Positions 52,069 to 60,243 of a DNA stretch of 64,000 bases are shown piece after piece (position 1 is the first letter of the stretch; every line of letters starts with the position of its first letter). The stretch is taken from assembly GCF_022836935.1 (NCBI RefSeq), contig NZ_CP083239.1, positions 4,230,001-4,294,000 of the forward strand, read 5' to 3'. Under the pieces are notes generated by a model. The model was not told the DNA's origin and did not search any database. It saw only the letters and a program-made list of their open reading frames with translations. Made by a program: the position numbers and the translations under genes. The DNA is from Ancylobacter polymorphus. GTDB taxonomy: Bacteria > Pseudomonadota > Alphaproteobacteria > Rhizobiales > Xanthobacteraceae.

Positions 52069-53313
52069 TCAGGCGGCGAATTTCAGCAGCTTGATGGCGT
52101 CGAAATCCTGCACCCCGCCGCCGACGCGCTTGGTGGTGTAGAACAGCACATAGGGCTTGGCGGAATAGGGGTCGCGCAGCACCCGCACCCCGGCGCGGTC
52201 GACCACGAGATAGCCGCGGCGGAAATCGCCAAAGGCGATGGAGAGGCTGTTCGCGGCGATGCCCGGCATCTCCTCCGCCTCATGCACGGGAAAGCCCATC
52301 AGGCTCGGCGGCGTGCCCGGCGCGCTGGGCGGCGCCCACAGATACTGGCCGTTCTCGTCTTTGAGCTTGCGCACCGCGCCCTGCGTGCGCCGGCTCATCA
52401 GGAAGCTGCCATTCTGCCGGTAGCCGGCCTTCACGGCGTAGACGAGGTCGACCAGCGGGTCGGAGGGGCTGGCGGCGGGGAAATCGCCGGCGGCGCCAGT
52501 GGCGAGGAAGCCGAGCTTGCCCCACGCCCAGGCGCTTTCCGCCACCGTGTCATAGGCGAGGAAGCCCTTGGGCTTGCCCACCCCGTCGCCGGTGACGAAC
52601 GCCGTGCCTTCCTGGCTCGCGAAGGCGGCTTCCACCTCGATGGCGAGCCATTCGTCGATATTCACCGCCGAATCGTCCAGCAGCGTCTGCGTCGCCGCCG
52701 GCATGGCGTAGAGTTCCATCGCCGGAAAGGCGATCTCATCCAGCACCGGGCTGGCGGTCTGGCCGCGCGCGCCGGTTTCCGCCACCCAGCCGACCGCCGG
52801 GCCGGAGGTCATGAACGGCTTCTTATAGGTGCCGGCCGAGATCACCCTGACATCGGCGAGGGCGCGGATCGGCGACAGCGCCGTGAGCCGGCGGCCGATC
52901 TCGCGCTCGGTCTCGTTCGGCACGGTATAGCCGCCATCCGCGCCCACCCCGGCCGAAAGCGCCTTGGCCTCCAGCCGCTTGAGGCCCGCCGCCTCGCCGG
53001 TGCGGACATAGGCGTCGAACGCCGCCTTGTGCTCGCGCGCGGCGAGGTCGCTGACGGCATCGCCGCCGCCAAGCAGGGGCCGGCGGGCTTTCAGCACCAG
53101 CTCGTCGATCAGCGCCTTCTGCGCGTCGAGCGCGGCATTGATCCGCGTCACCTTGTCGTCGGCGACGACATCGCCGCCGCGCCGCTCCAGCGCGCCGAGC
53201 CGCTGGTCATTGGCGTCCTTGAACGCCTCGAAGGCGCTCATGAACTCCTCGAAGGCGGCCGAGACTTCCGGGCCGGCGGATTTGCATTCGGGGGCGATGG
53301 AGCTCGGCTGCAT
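52069..53313 (-). CDS. GTA major capsid protein, HK97 fold (gp5-like)
   Basis: A 414-residue capsid protein from ATG 53,313 (MQPSSIAPECKSAGPEVSAAF). The N-terminal ~110 residues form a coiled delta-like region, expected to be removed by the gp4 protease. The mature part starts near KALSAGVGADGGYTVPNETEREI, then GWVAETGARGQTASPVLDEI and AFVTGDGVGKPKGFL. It ends DFRRGYLVVDRAGVRVLRDP and the usual VQDFDAIKLLKFAA. A 550 bp repeat-rich gap separates it from gp4. Confidence 0.94.
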   Translation of the reverse strand: MQPSSIAPECKSAGPEVSAAFEEFMSAFEAFKDANDQRLGALERRGGDVVADDKVTRINAALDAQKALIDELVLKARRPLLGGGDAVSDLAAREHKAAFDAYVRTGEAAGLKRLEAKALSAGVGADGGYTVPNETEREIGRRLTALSPIRALADVRVISAGTYKKPFMTSGPAVGWVAETGARGQTASPVLDEIAFPAMELYAMPAATQTLLDDSAVNIDEWLAIEVEAAFASQEGTAFVTGDGVGKPKGFLAYDTVAESAWAWGKLGFLATGAAGDFPAASPSDPLVDLVYAVKAGYRQNGSFLMSRRTQGAVRKLKDENGQYLWAPPSAPGTPPSLMGFPVHEAEEMPGIAANSLSIAFGDFRRGYLVVDRAGVRVLRDPYSAKPYVLFYTTKRVGGGVQDFDAIKLLKFAA

Positions 53314-53479
53314 GGAGTTGATGTCCTGTTTGCAAGAAGTGAGGTCATCCCGGCGGCCGGCGCCGCCGGAGAGCCGGGATAGTGAGACGGAATGCGCGAT
53401 GCCGGACCGGTGGGGCGGACCGTCCGGGATGACGGCGAAGGAAAAACGCTGCGCGGCGGCGTCGCCTGGCCGGGGCACG

Positions 53480-53862
53480 GGCGCGCGCCCCTCATCCCCG
53501 GGCTTGACCCGGGGACCCAGCCCTTCCGCCAGCTGCCGGCCAAAGTCTGGGTGGCCGGGTCAAGCCCGGCCATGAGAGCCCAAGGGGATTGCAGTCATGC
53601 TGAGGTGCCGGCGCCACGCGCCGGCATTGAGCCACGTGGGCCCTCACAGCACCGGCCGCAGCCCCGGCAGAGCGCGCAGGCGGCGCCGATCCGGGGCCCC
53701 TCCCCCTTCCTCATCCCCGGGCTTGACCCGGGGACCCAGTCTTTCCGCCAGTTGTCGGCCGAAAGTCTGGGTGGCCGGGTCAAGCCCGGCCATGAGGGCC
53801 CAAGGGGGATTGCCGTCATGCTGAGGTGCCGGCGCCACGCGCCGGTATTGAGCCACGCAGCC
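53480..53862. repeat. Palindromic repeat block between gp4 and gp5
   Basis: Two near-identical compound units: CCTCATCCCCGGGCTTGACC...GGCCGGGTCAAGCCCGGCCATGAG at 53,490-53,575 and 53,710-53,800. Each is followed by a module (TCATGCTGAGGTGCCGGCGC...GGCATTGAGCCACG, near 53,596-53,635 and 53,817-53,855). The 53,314-53,864 gap holds nothing else clear. Confidence 0.78.
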
Positions 53863-53864
53863 CC

Positions 53865-54446
53865 TCAGGCGAGAACCGGCCGCCGCCCCGGCAAGGCGCG
53901 CAGGCGGCGGGCGCCGCGGCGGATCGCGCCGGCCAGCGTGTCGCCGGCCCGCTTCACCGCCGCGATGCGCGCATCCGGCTGCATCGGAAAGGTGACGACC
54001 GACACCTCCCACAGATCGATGCGCGAGAGCCGGCGGACCCGTGTGCGCGGGTCGGTGCGGCCTTCCACCGCGCGAAAGCCGATGGACAGCCCGTCAATCG
54101 CCCCGGCGCGCATCAGCGCCAGCACCTCGCGGGCGCGGGCGACATCGAGGGTGAGCTGGCCTTTCACATAAAGCCCAAGGGAATCCTCGTGGAGACCGAG
54201 CCAGGTACCGATCGGCTCGGCCGGATCGTGCTGGAACAGCAGCCGCACCCCGCCGGCGCCACGCTCGGCCAGCGAGTGGGCGAAGGCGCCGGGCAGGATC
54301 AGGTCGCGGCCGAGATCGACGCGGCCGAACAGCGCCGCATAGCCCTCGAAGCGGCCATCGGGCGCGATGCGGGCGAGCGCGCCGGCAAAGGGCGCGGCCC
54401 CGGCCTTGGTCTCGCGCCGGGGGAAGGCGCGGGCGTCGAGGCTCAT
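53865..54446 (-). CDS. GTA prohead protease, HK97 family (gp4-like)
   Basis: A 193-residue serine protease from ATG 54,446. GRFEGYAALFGRVDLGRDLILPGAF is the N-terminal core; RLLFQHDPAEPIGTW carries the catalytic His and DGLSIGFRAVEG the Ser of the S78 family. It cleaves capsid protein during assembly. The basic C-terminal tail (RRGARRLRALPGRRP) is rich in arginine. Its ATG overlaps the 60-residue gene by 4 bp. Confidence 0.92.
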   Translation of the reverse strand: MSLDARAFPRRETKAGAAPFAGALARIAPDGRFEGYAALFGRVDLGRDLILPGAFAHSLAERGAGGVRLLFQHDPAEPIGTWLGLHEDSLGLYVKGQLTLDVARAREVLALMRAGAIDGLSIGFRAVEGRTDPRTRVRRLSRIDLWEVSVVTFPMQPDARIAAVKRAGDTLAGAIRRGARRLRALPGRRPVLA

Positions 54447-54625
54447 GCCGCCTCCCCCGTGCCCGGCCGGCGGGTGGCAGCTGCGCGTTCCAGCCGGCCG
54501 AGCGTGCGGCCGAACTGGCGAAACACCTGCGGCGCCTGCCCGGCCCGGTCCGGCGCTGGCAGAAGCGGGCCGAGCCCGTTGAAGCGGCCGGGCAGGAAGG
54601 CCCGGATGCGCGGGGTCGAACTCAT
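54443..54625 (-). CDS. Small GTA-operon protein (60 residues)
   Basis: A basic, proline- and arginine-rich 60-residue protein starting MSSTPRIRAFLPGRFNGLGP. It overlaps both the upstream membrane-protein gene and gp4 by ATGA, so it is translated within the operon. No family was recognised. Confidence 0.6.
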   Translation of the reverse strand: MSSTPRIRAFLPGRFNGLGPLLPAPDRAGQAPQVFRQFGRTLGRLERAAATRRPGTGEAA

Positions 54626-54810
54626 GTCTCGTCTCCGAACTGGGCGTTGAAGCGCGCGATCTCGCGCACGAAATCATCGAACCGGCGCACCGCGCGGCCC
54701 AATTCGCGCAGCGCGACGGCAGCCAGCGCCGAGGCTCCCAGCGCCCACATCAGCAAGGCGAGATGGGCGATGTCGGCCTTGGCAGCGAAAGCTGTGATGA
54801 GCGGCTGCAT
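54622..54810 (-). CDS. Small membrane protein of the GTA operon (62 residues)
   Basis: A 62-residue protein with one membrane span (IAHLALLMWALGASALAAVAL) followed by a charged helix (RRFDDFVREIARFNAQFG). A similar small protein is found between portal and protease genes in other Rhizobiales GTAs. It is coupled by ATGA to the 60-residue gene downstream. Confidence 0.7.
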   Translation of the reverse strand: MQPLITAFAAKADIAHLALLMWALGASALAAVALRELGRAVRRFDDFVREIARFNAQFGDET

Positions 54811-54939
54811 GGGGTGTCCTCCTCGGCACGTTGGCGCCCAGCGCGGTCATGCGGCCCGAGCGCCGTCATCCCGGCCGAAGCGAAGCGCAGAGCCGGGATC
54901 GCGCGCCACAGCAGGCGCGCCATCGAAGATCGCCCCGCG

Positions 54940-55040
54940 CGCCCCCTCATCCCCGGGCTTGACCCGGGGACCCAGCCCTTCCGCTGGTGCGCGGCCAAAG
55001 TCTGGGTGGCCGGATCAAGCCCGGCCATGAGGGCGGTGTG
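54940..55040. repeat. Palindromic repeat unit downstream of gp3
   Basis: One unit: CCTCATCCCCGGGCTTGACC at 54,946 and its inverse GGCCGGATCAAGCCCGGCCA at ~55,009. It fills most of the 54,811-55,060 gap, together with GC-rich sequence related to the spacer module. Confidence 0.72.
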
Positions 55041-55060
55041 GCGGGCAGAGGGTGAGGCCC

Positions 55061-56221
55061 TCACTCCCGCACCCCGTAGCCCACCGCCTGGCGCTTTTCG
55101 TCGTCGGTGAGGAAAGTGGCCTCGTTCACCCGGCGCCACAGCGCCTCGCGCTCGCCATGCAGCACCTCGATGGCGTCGAGGTCGGGCTCCAGCACCAGCC
55201 GGCCCGGCCCATAGGCGGGGCCGAGCCAGAGGCTGATCTCGTGCAGCAGCCGGCGGCCGAGCGGCAGGATGGTCTGGCGCCACAGCAACCGGCTGGCCTC
55301 GGCGTAATTGGCATAGGTGGCGTCGCCGGGAATGCCGAGCAGCATCGGCGGCACGCCGAAGGCGAGCGCGATCTCGCGCGCGGCGGCGTTCTTCGCCTCC
55401 AGGAAATCCATGTCGTGCGGCGAGAGCGAGAGCGGGCGCCAGTCGAGCCCGCCTTCCAGCAGCAGCGGCCTTCCGGCATTGCCGCTGCCGGCGAAATTCG
55501 CCTCCAGCTCCTCCTTCAGCCGGTCGAACTGCTCGTCGGAGAGATTGCCCGCCCCGCCATAGATCAGCGCGCCGGAAGGGCGCGCGGCATTGTCGAGCAG
55601 CGCCTTGTTCCAGGCGCCGGCGGCGTTGTGCAGGTCGAGCGCCATCTGCGCCGCCTCCAGCGGCGGGGCGCCATAATGGTCGTCGAGCGGGTTGAACAGC
55701 GCCACATGCAGGATGGGCGGCGGCACCCCCTCCTGTACGAAGCGCACGGAGCGCCCGCCCGCCGTGTAGTCATAGGCCTGCGCCCAGCCATCCGGACCGG
55801 GCACGACGCGCATGCGGTCCGGGCGCAGCACATGGAGTTCGCGCGGCGCGCCGCCGAGGCTCACCGCCTCGACATAGGCATTGCCGGCCAGCAGCAGATG
55901 CGCGGCGAGCGCCTCCATCAGCCCCGGCCCGGCAAGGCGCGCATTCGGCTGCGCCAGCAGGTCGAGCAGCGGATGGCTCGCGCTCTCGCGCCCGTCCTCG
56001 CTCAGCAGCGGGCGCAATTCGCCCATTCCCTGCGCGATCAGCCGCACGCAGCGATAGGCGATGGCGTTGCGCTGATAGCCCTCGCGGGCGAGCGCGCCAT
56101 AGTCGCGCGGCGTCCATTGCGGCCGGTGGCCGGCGAGCAGCGCCACCAGCGCCTGGGTGCGCGAGGCTTTCGCCTCGGGCGGCACCGCCCGGCGGCCGAG
56201 GGAAAAGGGAAAGAGCTTCAT
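55061..56221 (-). CDS. GTA portal protein (gp3-like)
   Basis: A 386-residue HK97-type portal protein. RNAIAYRCVRLIAQGMGELRP and LLLAGNAYVEAVSLGGAPRELHVLRPDRM are typical, followed by HVALFNPLDDHYGAPPLEAA and AFGVPPMLLGIPGDATYANY. The portal forms the DNA entry channel. It follows the terminase gene by 58 bp; the end is followed by a repeat. Confidence 0.94.
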   Translation of the reverse strand: MKLFPFSLGRRAVPPEAKASRTQALVALLAGHRPQWTPRDYGALAREGYQRNAIAYRCVRLIAQGMGELRPLLSEDGRESASHPLLDLLAQPNARLAGPGLMEALAAHLLLAGNAYVEAVSLGGAPRELHVLRPDRMRVVPGPDGWAQAYDYTAGGRSVRFVQEGVPPPILHVALFNPLDDHYGAPPLEAAQMALDLHNAAGAWNKALLDNAARPSGALIYGGAGNLSDEQFDRLKEELEANFAGSGNAGRPLLLEGGLDWRPLSLSPHDMDFLEAKNAAAREIALAFGVPPMLLGIPGDATYANYAEASRLLWRQTILPLGRRLLHEISLWLGPAYGPGRLVLEPDLDAIEVLHGEREALWRRVNEATFLTDDEKRQAVGYGVRE

Positions 56222-56279
56222 CGAAGGGCTCCGGTCATCGGTTCAGTTTCGCGCAGGTCCGGCACGCAGGTCCGGCCCC

Positions 56280-57641
56280 TCACACCCGCCGCACCCGGGG
56301 CTCCGTCGCGCGGGGGCCGAGCGCCAGCGCGGTGATCGCCCAGACCAGCGCGTCGAGCCGGTCGGGCGAACGGCCGTTCGAGAGGCCGTCCGGGCCGAAA
56401 TCACACATCTCGTCTTCCAGCGCCGGAAACGGGCCGACATGGCGCACCCGTCCCTGCTCGTAGAGCGCGGCCACCGGCTCGGCGCGCAGCCATTTTCCGC
56501 GCGTGGCGCGCACTTCGCTCACCGGCACGGTGGGGTCGATGCCGGCGAGGATGGTCCGCACCATCTCCCCGCCCTGGTTGACCTCCACCACCACCCGGTC
56601 GGCCTCCAGCTTCTGGAACAGGCCGATGGCGCGCCCGCCCCAGCCATTCGGCGAGAGGCCCTGCGCGCTCTCATCCGCCAGCACATGCACGACACCCGCC
56701 GCGTCGATCCCCGCCGCGAGAATGCCGCAGGCATCGGCCCGCCTGCCCGACGAGGCCGGCGGGTCGACCGCCACCACGATACGGGCCAGCGCCGGTGCCG
56801 CCTCCAGCCGCCCCGCCTCCAGGCCTGCGCGGTTCCACAGCGCGTCCGGCCGGTCCTCGATCAGCTCGCCGCCGAGTTCCTGCCGGCCGAGCCGCGTGCC
56901 GGCATAGCGGCCAACCACGGTGTCGAGAAAGCCCGGCGCCAGATGCGCGGCGTTCTCCGCTGTCCCCATGCGCGTCACCGCCGTGCGCGGGTCGGCGAGC
57001 AGGGCGCGGATCAGCGCGGTCGGGCGCGGCGTGGTTGTCACCATCTGGCGCGGCCGCTCCCCCAGCCGCAGGCCGAATTGCAGCATGTCGAAAGCGGCTT
57101 GGGCGTAGCGCCATTTCGCCAGCTCGTCGCACCAGGCGGCGTCGAATTGCGGCCCGCGCAAACTCTCGGGGTCGTCGGCGGAAAAGCCCTGCGCCACCGC
57201 CCCGTTCGGCCAGACGAGCCGGCGGCGCGTCGGCTCCCAGCTCGGGCGCTCATGGCGCGGATGGATAGCGAGCAGGCCGGAGACACCCTCCACCATCACA
57301 TCGCGCAGATCGGCATGGCTTTCCGCCACCAGAGCGAGCCGCCCGGCCTTCGGCCCGGCGCCGCCGTGCACGAGGGCGCGCACCCATTCCGCCCCCGCCC
57401 GTGTCTTGCCGGCGCCGCGCCCGCCCAGCATCAGCCAGGTCAGCCAGTCGCCGCCGCCCTGCGCACGGTCGGGCGGGCGCTGCGAGGCCCGGCCGATCAG
57501 CGGCCAGTGATGGCGCAGCCAGTCGAGGGTCGGCGCGTCGAGCGCTTCCAGCGCCTCAGGCAGCCTGCCCGCCCGCCAGCACGCGCTCAAGCGTGCGGCC
57601 AAGCTCGCGTCGGAAGGCGTCGGCGTCGCGGTCGGCGTCAT
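56280..57641 (-). CDS. GTA terminase large subunit (gp2-like)
   Basis: A 453-residue packaging ATPase/nuclease from ATG 57,641. Walker A is LMLGGRGAGKTRAGAEW; the Walker B region is PQFDAAWCDELAKW; nuclease-domain acidic residues lie in IVVAVDPPAS and SPDRLDALVWAI. The start overlaps gp1 by 86 bp in another frame, common in GTAs. The longer frame to 58,289 is gp1 antiframe and not homologous. Confidence 0.94.
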   Translation of the reverse strand: MTPTATPTPSDASLAARLSACWRAGRLPEALEALDAPTLDWLRHHWPLIGRASQRPPDRAQGGGDWLTWLMLGGRGAGKTRAGAEWVRALVHGGAGPKAGRLALVAESHADLRDVMVEGVSGLLAIHPRHERPSWEPTRRRLVWPNGAVAQGFSADDPESLRGPQFDAAWCDELAKWRYAQAAFDMLQFGLRLGERPRQMVTTTPRPTALIRALLADPRTAVTRMGTAENAAHLAPGFLDTVVGRYAGTRLGRQELGGELIEDRPDALWNRAGLEAGRLEAAPALARIVVAVDPPASSGRRADACGILAAGIDAAGVVHVLADESAQGLSPNGWGGRAIGLFQKLEADRVVVEVNQGGEMVRTILAGIDPTVPVSEVRATRGKWLRAEPVAALYEQGRVRHVGPFPALEDEMCDFGPDGLSNGRSPDRLDALVWAITALALGPRATEPRVRRV

Positions 57642-58170
57642 CGTCGCTCCCGTCGGGCTGTTCTCTGTCCAGTGCCGCGAGTTCGCGCAGCGCGCGCACG
57701 AGAATGGCCAGCGTGCGCGCGGCGCGTTCGCTGTCGGCCTGGCTCGCCTCCGGCCGCGCCGCGACGGCGAGACCGGCCAGCGCGACCAGCCGCTCCAGCG
57801 CGGCGATCTCGCGCTCGATGCGCCGCACCAGCCGGTTGATGAGCTCGCTGCGCGAGGCCGGCGCGGCTTCCGCCGGCGCCGCAGCGCCCAAAGTCCCGGG
57901 GACGGGAGGCGGGCCGGCGACCGGCGGGTCGTCGGTGAGAAGGTCTTGCGAGGTCGGGTCTTGCGGGGTCGTGTCGGCAAGCAGCGCGGGCGCGCCGGGA
58001 ATGCGCGCCATGCGCGGCGTCCAGCCCCAGCGCTGCCGGCGGAGATTGAAGGTGGATTTGGAAATGCCGAGCAGGTCCGCCACCTGCTGCACCGGCACAT
58101 TCGTGCGTTCATAGAGCCGTCGCGCCTCTTCCAGCGCTTCCGGCGAAACCGACCGCCCGGGAACCGACAT
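57556..58170 (-). CDS. GTA terminase small subunit-like protein (gp1-like)
   Basis: A 204-residue protein from ATG 58,170. The N-terminal helix-turn-helix is ARRLYERTNVPVQQVADLLGISKSTFNLRRQRWGW. A proline-rich linker (GPPPVPGTLG) and a helical C-terminal half (ALERLVALAGLAVAARPEASQ) follow. It is the first gene of the GTA structural operon. The HTH plus helical oligomerisation layout fits a small terminase. Confidence 0.82.
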   Translation of the reverse strand: MSVPGRSVSPEALEEARRLYERTNVPVQQVADLLGISKSTFNLRRQRWGWTPRMARIPGAPALLADTTPQDPTSQDLLTDDPPVAGPPPVPGTLGAAAPAEAAPASRSELINRLVRRIEREIAALERLVALAGLAVAARPEASQADSERAARTLAILVRALRELAALDREQPDGSDDDADRDADAFRRELGRTLERVLAGGQAA

Positions 58171-58295
58171 GCCACCTCCGCCGCTTGAGCACGGAAACGA
58201 AAAAGCCGGCCCGAAGGCCGGCTGAAAAGGCACACCGCACGGGGGCTTGGGGTTTCACCCCCGCCGCTTCCGACGCAGTTGTGGAGCATGAGCGA

Positions 58296-58324
58296 AAGCT
58301 ACCCCGCCAGCGCGACGCTGTCAA
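58296..58324 (-). promoter_or_regulatory. Putative sigma-70-type promoter of the GTA operon
   Basis: On the minus strand TTGACA (58,319-58,324), a 17 bp spacer, then TAGCTT (58,296-58,301). Transcription would start near 58,288, about 118 bp before the gp1 ATG. An inverted repeat TTCCTA-GTT-TAGGAA lies 8 bp further upstream at 58,333-58,347 and could bind an activator. No TTAA-N7-TTAA is present here. Confidence 0.55.
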
Positions 58325-58354
58325 GGATTAATTTCCTAGTTTAGGAATTATGAG

Positions 58355-58880
58355 ACCAATGATCGTGTCCAGGACCAGCGGCACAGCGTGCCCCGCCGAT
58401 CCTGGAAAAGGGGCAGCTCTTCGGCCGAAACCCGCCCCCACGCCCCCTCATCCCCGTGCTTGACCCCGGGACCCAGCCTTTCCAACGGCACTTCGGGGAA
58501 CGTCTGGGTGGCCGGGTCACGCCTGGTCCTGAGGACGCGCGAGCGGCAGCGGTGTCCCAGACCAGCGGCACAGCCTGCCGCGCCGATCCGGGACCCAGTG
58601 GAAGCTCTTCGGCCACATCCGGCCGCACGATAGCGCGCCCCCGGGCTCAACATCCTTCGAGGCTCGCTGTGCTCGCACCTCAGGATGACGTGGCTCATCA
58701 TCACCAAGGCCCCGTCATGCTGAGGTGCCGGCGCTTGCGCCGATCCGGGACGAGAGGGAAGCTCTTCGGCCGACCCGGCTCCACACCCCCTCATCCCCGG
58801 GCTTGACCCGGGGACCAGCATTTCCAACGGCACATGGGGGAACGTCTGGGTGGCGGGCTCAGGCCCGCCCGCGATTGCGC
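58355..58880. repeat. Array of compound palindromic repeats, about two and a half units
   Basis: Alternating modules: A (CCAGGACCAGCGGCACAGCG...CGCCGATCC...AGCTCTTCGGCCGAA) at 58,369, 58,558 and, shorter, 58,737; and B (CCTCATCCCC...CCCGGGGACCCAG...CTGGGTGGCCGGGTCA) at 58,446 and 58,790. A CATCCTTCGAGGC...CACCTCAGGATGAC element is inserted near 58,648-58,690. No gene was found in 58,360-58,930. Confidence 0.78.
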
Positions 58881-58930
58881 CGGGCGGAGCCGTGCTATAT
58901 CCATAAGAATATATCACACCGGTTCTCCCC

Positions 58931-59461
58931 ATGCTCCCACGCCCTCTGCGTCTCGGCCTTGTTCTGCTGCTGCTCGGTGCCTCGCCCGCCAACGCGGCCG
59001 ATCCGGTGACGCTGGCTGGCGCGGGCAAGGAGGAGGCGCTGTCGGTCGCGGCCCTGCGCGCGCTGCCGGCGGAAACGCTCACCGTCACCTACGCCACCGC
59101 CAAGGGGCCGGAGCGGGCGCGCTTCACCGGTCCGCGCCTGTGGGACCTGCTCGTCGCGCGGGGCCTGGTCGACACCGATCCCCACCGCGCCCTGCTGCGT
59201 AGCGTCATCGTCGTCACGGCGGGGGATGGCTACAGGCTGGTGCTGGCGGCGGCGGATCTGGCGCCCGATCTCGGCGATGCGCCCATTCTTCTCGCCCATA
59301 CGCGTGAGGGCGAGCCGCTCGCCACCGCCCGTGCGCCGCGCCTCGTGGTGCCGGGAGACCGGCGCGGCGCGCGGCAGATGTTCGATGTCGCGCGGATCGA
59401 GGTCCGCGTGCTCGACGCGCCCCCTTCCCCACCCGCTTCGACACAGGAGAACACCCCATGA
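58931..59461 (+). CDS. Periplasmic molybdopterin-oxidoreductase-like small protein
   Basis: A 176-residue exported protein: signal MLPRPLRLGLVLLLLGASPANA, then a domain with FTGPRLWDLLVARGLVDTDP and VVTAGDGYRLVLAAADLAPDLG that resembles the sulfite-oxidase-type molybdopterin fold. It contains no cysteine, so it lacks the usual Mo-ligating Cys and probably does not hold the cofactor as sulfite oxidase does. It overlaps the Mop-like gene by 4 bp, which supports a link to molybdenum. Confidence 0.65.
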   Translation: MLPRPLRLGLVLLLLGASPANAADPVTLAGAGKEEALSVAALRALPAETLTVTYATAKGPERARFTGPRLWDLLVARGLVDTDPHRALLRSVIVVTAGDGYRLVLAAADLAPDLGDAPILLAHTREGEPLATARAPRLVVPGDRRGARQMFDVARIEVRVLDAPPSPPASTQENTP

Positions 59462-59667
59462 AGCTCAGCGCGCGCAACGTCGTCCCCGGCACCGTGGTCA
59501 AGGTCACCAAGGGCGCCACCACCTCGCATGTGCGCATCGATATTGGCGGCGGGCAGGTGCTCACCTCCTCCATCACCAATGAGGCGGTGGACGAGCTGGG
59601 CCTGAAGGAGGGCGGCAAGGCCTATGCCGTGGTCAAGGCCTCCGACGTGATGATCGCGGTGGATTGA
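59458..59667 (+). CDS. Molybdenum-binding TOBE-domain protein (Mop-like molbindin)
   Basis: A 69-residue single TOBE domain: MKLSARNVVPGTVVKVTKGATTS at the start and LKEGGKAYAVVKASDVMIAVD at the end, the standard Mop/molbindin pattern. Such proteins form hexamers that store molybdate. It is translationally coupled (ATGA) to the preceding exported protein gene. Confidence 0.88.
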   Translation: MKLSARNVVPGTVVKVTKGATTSHVRIDIGGGQVLTSSITNEAVDELGLKEGGKAYAVVKASDVMIAVD

Positions 59668-59679
59668 ACTCCTGATGTC

Positions 59680-60235
59680 CCGGACCAGCGGCGGACAGCG
59701 CCGCGCCGGCTGCGACGTACGGGGGAGTCTTCGGTCTAACGCCAGTCCAACCGCCCCCACGCCCCCCTCATCCCCGGGCGTGACCCGGGGACCCAGCCTT
59801 TGCAACGGCACATGGGGGAACGTCTGGGTGGCCGGGTCAAGCCCGGCCATGAGGGCGTGCAAGCGGCGGCGGTGTCCCGGATCGGCGCACCGCGCCGCGC
59901 CGATCGGAACGCGAGGGAGACTCTTCAGTCGAAACCTCCCCCCCCTCATCCCCGGGCTTGACCCGGGGACCCAGCCTTTGCAACGGCACATGGCGGAAAG
60001 CCTGGGTGGCCGGGTCAAGCCCGGCCATGAGGGCGCGCGAGCGGCGGCGGTGTCCCGGATCGGCGGACAGCGCCGCGCCGATCCGGCACCGAGGAGATGC
60101 TCTTCGGCCGAAGCCCGGCTCCATGCTCCCCTCATCCCCGGGCTTGACCCGGGGATCCAGCCTTCCCAACGGCACATGGCGGAAAGCCTGGGTGGCCGGG
60201 TCAAGCCCGGCCACCCGGGAGCCCGCAGGTCGCGT
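59680..60235. repeat. Tandem array of three ~180 bp compound palindromic repeats
   Basis: Module A (GTCCCGGATCGGCG...CGCCGCGCCGATC...CTCTTC) and module B (CCTCATCCCCGGGC...TTTGCAACGGCACATGG...GGCCGGGTCAAGCCCGGCCA) alternate three times. The B modules begin at about 59,767, 59,946 and 60,132, a period of 180-186 bp. The array fills the whole gap between the Mop-like gene and the FMN reductase gene. Confidence 0.85.
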
Positions 60236-60243
60236 CAGCCGCC

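Noticed and set aside
36100..58170. An integrated prophage.
   Set aside because: No integrase, excisionase, repressor, replication gene or att-like repeat was seen, and the gene order is that of a gene transfer agent.
58355..60235. A CRISPR array, suggested by regularly spaced repeats.
   Set aside because: Units are ~180 bp, internally palindromic, with spacers also repeated, and no cas gene is near.
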